Shown in pieces: positions 1 to 12,000 of a stretch of DNA of 64,000 nucleotides. This DNA comes from Anaspis maculata (lineage: Eukaryota > Arthropoda > Insecta > Coleoptera > Scraptiidae). The notes beneath the pieces are model-generated. The model was not told where the DNA came from. It made no database searches and was given only the letters and a program-made list of their open reading frames with translations. The stretch is from contig OX421966.1 in NCBI GenBank assembly GCA_949128115.1, positions 58,835,416 through 58,899,415 on the forward strand. The letters run 5' to 3'. Every line of letters begins with the position of its first letter. The first letter of the stretch is position 1. The translations under genes were made by a program, and so were the position numbers.

Positions 1-26
1 ACTGGAGTCATCGTCAGTCCTAACAA
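1..26 (+). CDS. CFAP57: CFAP57 exon a (cut by window edge)
   Basis: Nine codons reading TGVIVSPN plus two bases, followed by the strong donor GTGAGT at 27. The split lysine codon is completed by the first base at 1339, giving [20 protein letters not shown], which aligns with the ISPNRRYLAISE region of vertebrate CFAP57. The true beginning of the exon is outside the window. Confidence 0.8.
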
Positions 27-3000
27 GTGAGTAGTTGCATCCTCCTTTTCAATTTCTACACCATACTTATCGCATGAGACTGAAGAGATTAGAAAGATTC
101 CACAAGATTACAAACGGAATTTAATAGCAACTCGACAACAAAAAAGGGGTACGTCTATGGTACTGTACGGTTAACGGCCACAATGTTTACACCTTTTACA
201 ACCACGGAACCAATTCTGTTGCCTTCTACTCACGATTTTTAGTCGCCACTAAGAGGGAGATCACGATCAGACTGTAGATTTTTTGCGATTCCATTGTTTA
301 GGCCGTACTACTCTCCTCTGCGGTGCCCTTCTCAGGCCCACGCGCAACACTGGTTATTTTGGTAGCTCTGTTTGGAATTGACCTTATTATCACTACGTCA
401 GTGTACAATTTTTGTAACATGCTTTAATTTTCCACTGATATGATGTAGGCAACCAACAATACAACTTGTGCACTTCGACCTTGACGGAGCAAAACTGCAC
501 CAAATCGTTGGGCTCAAACAAAGATGGACTGAGAAATTGTTAAAAAACGACTGCCACAGCACTGCCTACAAAAGCGCTCTCAGCAAACGATCTAGAAACT
601 TTGACTGGTGTTGTTCCTTCTTTTGACAATATTTCCATTGAATTATCGCGATTTTTCGGGTTTTTTTGCGGTATTTCAAAAGCGACGGTTCTTCTACTGT
701 AGCGTGTCCTTTTTAGTTCATCCCTGCCTCAACACCCATTTTTTGCTCTCAAGTCCCGTTAGTGCTACTGAATTGAGACGGTTTTCTTTTGTTTTCTCAC
801 TATTTTGAGGGCCAGGAGACCACTATACAGTTGCTCATTTTAAGCTTCCTCCCACCCAACGCCCCTTTTTTGCTCCCTGGCCCTGCTGGTGTGTTTTATG
901 GTATCATGACCGTTATCCGTACAGACAGAGGTGGGAATAAAAAAGAAGCAGAGGGAGACCCAGGTTAGATTACTGCTCCCAGATACTTAATGAGGTAGGA
1001 TGTTCGACCTTTGGAGAATGCGTAAGTTAACGCAGGATAGAAAGGGATGGGGGTAAGCTGGATGCGGTTTGATACCAGTCCTTTAGGCTGAGAGCTTCGT
1101 GTTGATAATGATGACATCGCATTTTATCTTCACCTACAAATTCAGCTTTTGAACCTTTAATCCAAAATAATTCCAAATTCAAGACATTTCAAATTTTGCT
1201 ATGGGTACGGGCCATAGGTACGGGCAAGTTCTAGGGCTGCAAAATTTCAAACTATAGATACCGTTTCATCCAACCCTCCTCTAATTGTATGAATAAGAGA
1301 CCATGCAATTAATGTGCCTGTACTGAACCGATTTGCAGAAAGCTGATATGCGTGTTGGAGTCTGGAGAGAAGCCGTTCGCCACTCTGTGGTGCCCGTTGA
1401 CGTTCAAGAAGAAAAGGGTCATCACTTTGCCCACGGACAGGGACATCGACGCCGAAAGGTTCGCCTGTGGCTGCTTCACTTTCGATTCGAAGAATCTGGT
1501 GCTGATCACAGCCGAAAGTGACTGGACCCTGTACTACTACAAGTGCGACAAAGGCCGTTTGGAAAGCTCGACCAGGGCCAACAATTCCTCCAATACCGGT
1601 TACATTAGGCAGGTAATAATTTCAATTTCATAGGCAGCTTAAATTCACGTGGGTAGGTTTGTACAGGGTGATTCACTGATTCAGTTTTGATATTCGACAA
1701 CTCTACTATCGGAGCAGACAGTTGGACCCAGAGAGCTTTGAGCTCGGAACTTCTCATGAGATATTTGCCCACTGCGATCTGTGCTGTCCGAGCTTTCATT
1801 TCCGCTATCAGCAAGTCAATAGCAAAATCTTTCCGTTGCTTTTCTCATCGCAAAACGATCCAGTTTTGTGGAATATCAAAAGGAATTGCATTGACCTGTA
1901 CATATACTGCATTTCGCTGCTCGTCGAGCAGTCGTTTCCATATGGCCTTCGGTAAATAGCGTAGGGTAAATCCCAACTTAATCTGCTTCTGAAACAGTAT
2001 GCATTTCTTCCGCTTGACCTTGAGATGGACTCTTCGGAGACATGCAAACGCTTCTCGAAGGTTACCCAGATGTTCCTCGAATGCTCAACCGATGACTATC
2101 ACTTCGTCAAAGTAACCTAGGCAAGTTTCCCACGTAAGGCTTCGCAGGACACATTCTATCAAGCACTACAACCTAGCCGGTGCATTACAGAGTCCAAAAG
2201 GCTGACAGTGAACTGGTACAATTCACTTCCGGCGGAGAATGCTGTCTTCTCTTTGTCATCGGGGTGAAGTCCAACTTGCCAAGAGCCACTTTTCAAGTCA
2301 AATATCGGGAACCATTTCGATCCGGACAAGGTGGTCTAGGTTTCATCAATTCGTGCCAAAAACAGATGTCTTTCTTGGTAAAATATTAAACAACAATTGG
2401 GATCGCAATCACAATAACGCCCGTTGGGCTAAGTACATGATACCTCCACTCCACTTCTCGTTTCGAAACACAAACACTACTGGCAGAGGGCCGCTTACAA
2501 ACTAAACTGGAAAGAGTTGAAGACTCTCCCAAGTGAAGACGGGGCGTAAGGCCACCGCAATATTTACCACAACACACAACAATTTAATCCAAAATGCAAC
2601 GTGCCGGATCTGCCCAACTTCTAGCTTTCTCGCAAAAAGAAGAAAAATGGACAAGAACTTCCCTGTGGCCGACGTGCGTTGCCGAAATCCTGGCGTCTCC
2701 ATTCCTGCCGCCCCCGCCAGGGCACAGGACCTCCGACGGATGTTCCTGGCGTCGGCCTGTGGTTCCCGGAAGTTCTGCTAGCTCAACCGGAAAGCTGTCG
2801 GTGTTTAAAATAACAGTGCGCCCAGGCCTGACGTAGCTTCAGCCGACGCCTGGTGATGTTGGCCTGAGGAGCTCTTCAACCGTCGGGGCCGTTAGCCTGG
2901 GGGGACAGACAACAGAAACGGATCAGCATATACACAGTGCGTGGCAAAATGGAGGATAATAATAACAATGACGGCATCCAAGGCGGCTATCCGGCACATT

Positions 3001-6000
3001 TCAGTAGCGAGGCTAGACAATTGTACATGAAATAAACACTAGAACAAGCCAGAAAATTCCAGTCGCGTGTCAGCTCCGGTTTTTTTAGGTTATGGCATTG
3101 ACAGTCCAATGACATGACGTTTTGGTGGCGGTTGCGATTCTCGCTCCTATTGACACAAGCGCTCACCAGCTCTTTGAATTCTCGCCGAGGCGGAAAGTTT
3201 GGCCCATCGATAGATAATAAAACCACAAACCACTTGGCATTGATTCGGTAGCCGACGATGCAAGTGGCGGCGTAAGTTCGGCAGCGAGCACGGCTGGCGG
3301 TGGAAACTCCAGCGGCGGTGGAACGTGGAAAATAGCGATAGCCGGTGGCGGTGGAAATTCCAGCGGCGGTGGAACGTGGAAAATAGCGATAGCCGGCGGC
3401 AGTGGAAACTCCAACGGCGCTGGAACGTGGAAAATAGCGACGAAAAACTGGCAATAGAGCCGGGAAAGGGCCCCTAAGGACAAATTCACCATGGTTTATT
3501 GCCATCCCGCAGTGCAAGCAGTGCTTTATTTACCTGTGGAAGATGAGCCGAGGCAGCCGCCGGCCGTTTTCTACTTGTACAGCATTGTCGGTACGAATTC
3601 GGCGACAGAAAAGAACGAGTTTCGAAATGATTTATATGGCTTGCGCTTATCGCCGAAAAACTTCACTGAAAAAACACGACCTCTACGAAACGGGTGGTGG
3701 CAACACCAAAATTCATAGTTCTTACCAGAAGTAACCAGGAAATGGCACACGGGCAACTGATGGTGTGCATTGAAGCGAACCACCGTTCGTGCGAAAATTC
3801 GAACGTAACAAGGTGGTGGTGGTTTCGTGGCGGTAGCGGAGACAACGGACACCTAGTCCAAGTGGATGGTGACAGTAATATTGTGGCGACGATGGTGGTT
3901 TTCCGCGAATACGTCTGTATAGCGCGCACGATAGCGTAGTAACTCGGCCTGGACTTGGGCTTGGAAGTGACTTGGTGGTACCCCTTTTTAGAGGCAAAGA
4001 CGAATGTAAAGTTTCGACCATCAAAACGCAAGAAAAAACTCACCCAAGAGGCCGCGAAGCGCAGATCTGTGGTGATGTTGTACTCAGCCATGTTGGGTCA
4101 ACAGTTTCGGCGGAAGAAAAAAAAAGTCGGCGTTGCCGACCGGTTCTACAGGCTAGCAGTTTTTCTCCCGGTACAGAACCTCGGGAAGAAAAACGAAACC
4201 ATTTTTTCCCTGGCCGCGATGCATGTGGTAACTCGAAACACAAAATTCCCTGTTTAAAATCCTTGAAGTCTCTGTAGCCGAGAACAGCTGCGCGTGCGCA
4301 AAACGCCGTTCCCAGTGGCGTAACATGGGGGAAGTATTCCCTAACGCAATATTGTTTGATACTTCTTTCTCTTCTAGGTGTTTCTTTTCATGTTCTTTCG
4401 GGAAAATTTTCTGCCGCTGCATCATTTTCAACATGCTAGCTGAAGCGTCTTCGACATGCTTCTTGTCTCCGGCGTTTACAAATCAGGTGTGGCATTTCCA
4501 AGCTCCCTGTAATCGCAAGCCAAATTTCTCTCTCAATTATGCCACTTCCCGCTTCTGACACAAAAGTTACGAATTTACACTGCGTAGTTACTTTCGAAAG
4601 ACAAACGTCCAAACACGCACTATTTACTTCTTCACTGTTCTTAGTTATCTCGCTATTAATTCAACCATGACTTGCTTCCTGGCCATGCCACCTCATTTGC
4701 CCGCGTCTTGTATTCAAGAATACTCCAGTTTCTCCCGGAGAGGCTCCGAAGGTTCTCGTCGCTCCCATTGTTGCTCAGGTATATTTCACCATTGGACGCC
4801 ATTCGATCACGGGAGCTTTGGAAAAGTCCATCGGCTCCGCGAATATTCCGGCAAGCTCTCGGAGCACGGCTCCTCCGCCAATTGTATGGGTGTTTTATTC
4901 TTCGAATTCTCTCATAGTGTTGAATTGTGTTATTGGTGGCCTACATCTTGCTGGATTTTTGATTTATTTCGGTAAAATATGAGTCTTTTTTATTAATCCA
5001 GGTGACATGTAATCCAAACGACGTGAGCGCCGTGTGCGTCATCGGAGACAACCTGGTTAGGCTGTTGGCTGTTACCGATTACGTCTGGAGACAATTTGGA
5101 TACAGCAAGGGCGACCAGTACAGTTTCAGTTCGACGTGTTGGCTGTCCCAAGAACGTATTTTGCTGGGAACCGTGAACGGAAAGATCTTGGTCTTGGAAA
5201 ATGGGGAGCTAAAAACCGTGATCGAAGCAAGTGATTTTCCGGTTCTGAACCTCAAATTCAAGGATGAGTAAGAACCTTTGTTGTTTCTTTTATCACCATT
5301 GAAAAACACAACATTTCACATAAGTACAGCCTTTATTGTGTTATATACATTGAAAAATATTCTTTTTGTTTGTGAATGCTGCCTGTTTCCTAAAGAGGTA
5401 AAAAACCTCCGGTGCCAAAGTAAGTATCAAACACAAATTTTGATTGTTACCCAAAAAGAACATGAAAAAATAAAGTACGAGTATCAGGCTTTTGCACGGA
5501 TAGTAATTTGGGCAACCATCAACCATTTGTGCAGCTAAGCTTCACGAAGCATACTGGAGTCCTATTTTCTGAACCAGGGAACAACTCATGTGATGTTGCC
5601 TAGGTGACAGCCAATCACAGCCCTGTGGCAGAGACAACCCCTGTGGCCTTATTTCTAGCAGGGTGTTGATGCTCGCCTCTCTATACTTGTACCAGATCAC
5701 AGGTGTCCCAAAAATAGGGTTCCAGATCGATGCAGTACGGAGTCGAAACTTGAAAAAACCTCTGTGTAACAGATTGCAGCAGACTTCGAAGACCAGCCTG
5801 CCCGAAATGCAAACGCAGCAACTGTCGCAGCAGACCCTCCCCGACGGGGGAGTCGACCTCAGGATAAGAGGTCTGATAGCTTTCCAGCGGGGATTCGCTT
5901 TCGGCTACCTCAGCGGCACGGTTCACCTGTACGAAATGGAAACGCCGCTCAAGTACATCAAGCGGAACGTCTTCAAGATTCCCGACCACCAGGTGGTGCG

Positions 6001-9000
6001 CGAATACGAAGAGTACACGGGTCCTTCGCTCACGACCATCAACTGCATCAGCGTGGATCCGTCGCAGAGCAAGCTGATGGTCAGCTGCAACGAGACGCAG
6101 CTGTACAGCGTGACGCTCTGGATGCAGGACATGCAGTCCAATCCCGAGGTCTTCTTCCACGAGTACGGGTTCAAGCTGCACAACGGACCCATCGGCGGCA
6201 TGTCTGTTTGCAGCTGGAAACCTCTGATGCTCACCGCAGGTTTGCTACTTACCTACGTCTCGATTATTAGTAGGTAGCAAGGAGATGCACCTGAACTGAC
6301 CTCCTTTCTTATTCTACTATTTTGTCAATTTTCGGGTGCTCTCCTTCGAGTTCGTAATTCTTTTGTTAGTGCTTCAACATCTAATATGCGCGTCGTGTTA
6401 TGGTGCTTTTCTTAGATAAGCTTTTTTATAGTCTCTCTGAGGAGACCTAAAATCGAAAATTGGTTCTCTCATTTTCGGTGTGAATAGCCAAAAGATAATA
6501 AGGTACGGTTGCGTATCCCGAAGTCATGTTGACATGTCTCTAAAGCACAAGCAGTCTTCGCTTAATGTTAGTCCCATAAACGATGATCATTGGAAGCATT
6601 ATCAACGACCGAAGCCTGTATCATAACTCTCAGAGTTCGATTCAAACGTTCCGTTGGGTTTGCCTGCGGGTGATAATATGGACTGAAATCTCCACGCTAT
6701 ACTTGCCAGTCAAACTACTGAAGTCGTGACTTCGAAACTGCGGTCAGGAGTAAACCCGTATTACCCATGAGTCCCATGACACTCCATAAACCAAGGAAAC
6801 CTGCTTCTCTACAATTTGACAGATGGCAGACGCATTGGCATTCCGTAATGGATATTCGAGGGGGTATTTACTGACTCCATTCATGTAATGTAAAGTTGCG
6901 GCCTCATAAAGGTTCACACCGACGGCGATCGAGTGGCCATGCTAATTCAATTTTGACGTAATTTTGAATGAGCATGGCCACGCGATTGTCATCGGTGTAA
7001 ACTTTTATGAGACCGCAACTGTACCTCATCTAAACGCATTCTTTCAAACTTTTTGACAAATGGTTCGAAGAGATCTACGGTTTTTCTGGTTGTCTGACTG
7101 TAGTCATCAGGTCAATAGGTTTCATTGGGTCAACTTCTATCGCCAAACAAGCTTCGCTGTGATTGATATAACGCGCGACGTCCTGCTTCATTTTAGGCCA
7201 AAATACTGAGGCTTCAATCGAACTATTATTTTTCGAACTGTTCCCAAGTGTCCTGAGGTGGATACTGTAATGGAACCCTTTTCCCTAATTGCACTTGATT
7301 TGCCCTACGTTGTGTTTAATTTTTGCTTTGTAAGTTTAAGCGCTCAATGGTTCAAACAAATTCCCAGATCTCTTTTCCCAAACGCCTACTCCCATATTCT
7401 TTTGAAGGAGGATGATTGAAACAAACGTTACAAATAAACAGAGTTCAAAACCACACTTAACTTTCATTGCCTGTAAATTCACACCACTATTTAATTGATT
7501 GAACCTCAATTTCTTCATTAGAATTAGTTGTTAATTTAGTGATGGGCACTATCGAATGAATACTATCATAGATACTATCGAATTATTCGATAGTTGTCAG
7601 CTATCGAATAATTTAATAGCACGTTCAAATGGATGAATGAACGAATGAATGAATGAACGAATGAATAAACGAATGAATTAACGGATGAATGAATGAATGA
7701 ATAATTAAACTAATGAATAAATGAACGAACGAATGAATGATTGAACGAATAAATGGATGAATGATTCAATAGGTATACGAGTGGATTCAACGGATGAATT
7801 GAATAATTTTCAATGCGAAACAGAATTAATTGATGAACGGAATGAATGGATGAATTTTCACTTGTTATTAAAAAACTCTGTTATATGTATAATTATCTTT
7901 TTTTTGTTTGTTTCATAGAATCAGCAATGAACGAAATAATCGATTTGATTTTCAGTTGATTTTTTGAAATGAATTATGAGATTTATAATTTCATAAATAC
8001 GTTTTATTTAATAAAAATATTGTATAATAAAAGTTTCACAACATTATAAAAATTGTTCCCCAATGTTTCCAGCAGGGAAAGTACCCATAATGGATGCTGC
8101 ATTCCCGCGAATTATTGCCAGACTGATGCGTTGGAGTAAAAACTCGCTGGATCTTTTCTCGTGATTTTGTTCAGTGATCCGGCATCCTATCTCTCTAATG
8201 AATTTCAAACCATCCAAGTTCCAACATCCCATGGTTTCAATAACTACTGGGATGAATTCGTAATCCATAATTTCATAATGTATTTAATTATTAATTTTTA
8301 TAGGTAAGCAAGGTTGGAAAATATCATGATATTTATATAAATATCAAAATATCATAATATCGGATATTTATTGATATATTCGATATATATCCGATATTTT
8401 GATATTTTCTTGAAATTTTGATTTTTAGGTAATGTTCAAGTCTGGAATTAGAACAAACACTACTTGGACAAAAATTGGATAATACATATATCGATTCATT
8501 AACAAAAATTAATCATAATATTATCAATGTTATTTCTATTTACAATAAATCGAAATTAAATTCATTCTGAACGGAAAACAAGTCGAGACAAAGAGACGGC
8601 TGCATGCGTAAAGCAGAAAGCCCAATTTCGCAGATCACAATGCTTCAAATAAAATCCATTGCGCAACATTTTTGTCGGATATATATCATGATATATATCA
8701 ATCAATAAATATCATGATATATATATCGTGATATTTATTGTGATACATATCACTTGATATATATCTGACAACCCTGTAGGTAAGTGAATGAAATCAAAAA
8801 TAAGTAGGTAATACTATTTATTACAAAACGAATAATGATAACAGAGACATATTGAATTTATACTTTAAATTATTCAATAAAAAAAATTGCTGTTCAAAAA
8901 TATTATTGAATCTAGGTTTTTTCTGGGTCAGGCAATTTCGGATGAAACTGACGAAAGGAGTTTTTTTCCCACGGCGCGCTAACATCATCTATAGCCGTCC

Positions 9001-12000
9001 GAGTCTGTGCATTCATGTTGTTGTGTGCATTTATAACTTGGATTTTTGCACAGATTTATTTTTGCGATATCAGTGTACCTACTACGTTAAATGACATGTG
9101 GCTTTGGACAAGTCCATTCAGTTGCAAAAATTACCTACGATTTTCGACAATGACAACTGACAACAAAGTACTTAGTCCCAGTTCCTATAGTACCTCTACC
9201 TAGAACCTACCCCTAACAATTCAATTCCTAAACGAATGGTTGATTATACGAGGTTTCGTTCCGTGAACAACAATAAATAAATTTGAATCAGTTTGAACTT
9301 TGAAATTTGAAAACATGTAATGTTTCAGTTGATTTTATGAATCAAATGGATGAATGGATAAAAAATTAAAAAAGTGACCGAATAAATATAATATTGATTA
9401 AATTTGATGATAATTGATTAGATGGAATGAAATAAATGAATGGATGAATGAATGGATGAATGAATGGATGAATGAATGAATGGATGATTCGATAGCACAT
9501 GAATGAATTTGAATGAATCATTCGATAATTTCAGTCATTCGATAGTCGATTATTCGATAGTAAAATTTATTGATAGTGTCCATCACTATTAATATTACAC
9601 AGTCTCAAATTGTGCTGAATTCAGCTAACAATAACAAGTTATTCATTCAATTTCACGTTCGGTTTCTGAAATAAAATACATTCTGAATGCTTGACCATAC
9701 ACGCGTCTAATCAATTAACCCTCTACAAATTGATCCTTGCTTCCGACTTCCTCCTAATTTATTGAGAGAGGGAGAGATCCGAACACACTTGAGGTTGAGT
9801 TCTTGCATAATAAAACTCCGTGAATTGATAACCTCTTTTGCAGCCCATCACTTTTTCTTACTTAGAGAGATATATAGAGATTACCCCTATCATTAGAGAG
9901 TGAGACAATAATTTGAATATGATCTCTGCATTCTGAAGGTAGCCATTGTCTTGATTATTTGTCAAAATAATTTAGGTGAAATTAGCCGTAGTTTCGTGAG
10001 ATTCTATCTCGATTCACTTCAAGCTTGTGCTTTCTTTTGAATCACATATTTGTGAACCATTTAGGTATAAATTGAATATTAGATCAGATGTGAGCCCTTA
10101 ATTAACCTGGAAAAATATATAGCATCTCGATGGTCTCGTAGAAATACCTAAATACGTTGTAATTTTCAAGTTCTGTTTGCTTAAGCGGATCGTATTTTTG
10201 ATCTCGGCTTAGCTCGGAGTGACTGTTGACGCTTTTTGAAAACGGGTTAAAATATATACCGTCCGTTTTTTTTCTAGGCCCCAGCTCATTGCGCCTTTAT
10301 TATGGGTTTTACACCCAACATATTATATATTTTTGAAATCAGAAGAACAAAATCTTTCGATTGATGGTACCTATGTCAAATTATTTTTGACAGATGTCAT
10401 TTTTTGACAATTGACCGAATAGTACTTGTGACACACCATTTTGAAGCCCATAAAATTCTTAGGAGAACTGTGTTTTCATTTCTAGAATAGGATATCTTTT
10501 TCAGCTTCTGGAGGTCTTTGAATAGGAAAAATTGTTAAAATTCAGAAATACCTACTCAATAATTAATAGGTATTTTCAATATCAACTGATGATAATATTC
10601 TGATTTTAAATCGTCCAAATTAGCGGGAGATTCTATAAACAACTTATCTTCCAGATAGGTTCATAAAAAAAATCGAGGGGGTCATACCTGGCCACCTCGG
10701 ATACTATCGCGTTAGGCTGGCAGTTCCAATTCACCGATCGTTGAATCTCTCATTCAAGGAACAAGAAGACGGTCATTTCGAGTAACTTCTTCAGGACATT
10801 TTTTGTTTCATTTTGATTATTTATTGATTATTATCATTAGTTATAGTGAGTTTAAATTAGTTATTATTAAAAATACCTGTTCTGCCTACTTACGTACCAT
10901 TGCGGACTTTTTAAAGTGGACGACAGTTGACAGATTTTCCAGGATTCTGGCCTGAACGTCGCATGACAGCAAGCCAACTCGTTGACATTGTCGTCCACTT
11001 TATTTTGTCCGCAACCGTACTTACATATTGAGTATTTCTGAATTTCAACAATTTTTCCTATTTGAAGACCTCTAGAAGCCGTGAAAGACATCCTATTCCA
11101 AAAATGAAGACACAGTTTTCCTCAGAATTTGATGGGCTTTAAAATGATGTGTCACAAGTACGATTCTGCCAATTGTCAAAAAAATGACATCTGTCAAAAA
11201 TGATTTGACATACCATCAATCGAAAGATTTTGTTCTTCTGATTTCAAAAATATATAATATGTTGGGTGTGGAGCCCACAATAAAGGTGCTACGCGCTGGG
11301 GCCTAGAAAAAAAAACGGACGGTATAATATTTTACATGGAAACGTTTCGCGACAGTTCATAGTCCAGGGGCGAATGCATTTTTAATTGCCAGTGCTGTGT
11401 AACAGCCAACGGAATTTACGTCCTCCTGTCGGGAGCTACATTTTGGTTGCAGGGTCAATGATGACTTCACCTTTCACCTGGTGTCTCGAGGGTAAACTGT
11501 AAACAATGTCTTGAAAGGCTCACATCAATTTGCGGAATGTTGAACGTTGATTTTGTGGTTTTAATCTTTTATCGGCTATGGTCAGCAATGGTCCTCTGGT
11601 ACTGTATTTGAACAGAAACATATCGGTTTGACAAGACCTTCGGCTGGTATCGGAATACAACGAACAACCCTTAATAAACTGTATAGCCCATATACCGTAT
11701 AACCAAAGCAATAACTTTCAACCCTTTGAAATAATTATTGAATTACATAAAAGCATAGACTTGTCTCTACGGTTTTGTCCTAGTCAATGGTGCGCTACAA
11801 CTAATAATCACTGATTCAGCACTCCTTGTTAATTTATTCTTGGCGAATACAAATGGTGAGTCATGCCCACACAGGTCTCTCGTTCACCAGCCCCGTCACC
11901 CAAGTCTCCTCTCCTCGCCCGCTCCTATCTCGCGAGCGTCCTTCCAGCGTTCCATTTTACCACCCCTCAGGCGAAACTTCTCTTGATCATCAACCCCTAT

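Larger units (their letters stand above)
7537..9588. mobile_element. hAT-like terminal-inverted-repeat element with GAAT minisatellites
   Basis: Ends are TAGTGATGGGCACTATCGAA (left) and the mirror GATAGTGTCCATCACTA (right). Inside are GAAT/GAAC-type simple repeats at about 7625-7790 and 9410-9485, a reverse-transcriptase-like fragment at 8044-8268, and a complete smaller hAT MITE at 8309-8776. Flanking duplications are not clean, so family assignment rests on the TIR. Confidence 0.6.

Noticed and set aside
2987..4091. Minus-strand frames of 100-176 codons with repeats
   Set aside because: Created by a 51-bp minisatellite and GC-rich intron DNA; no splice context or homology.
8301..8784. AT-rich palindromic array considered as a replication origin or satellite
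   Set aside because: Bounded by hAT-type ends and an exact 8-bp duplication, so it is a MITE.
7625..9490. GAATGAAT arrays considered as a CRISPR-like or telomeric repeat
   Set aside because: Degenerate 4-bp units with no spacers, in a eukaryotic transposon.
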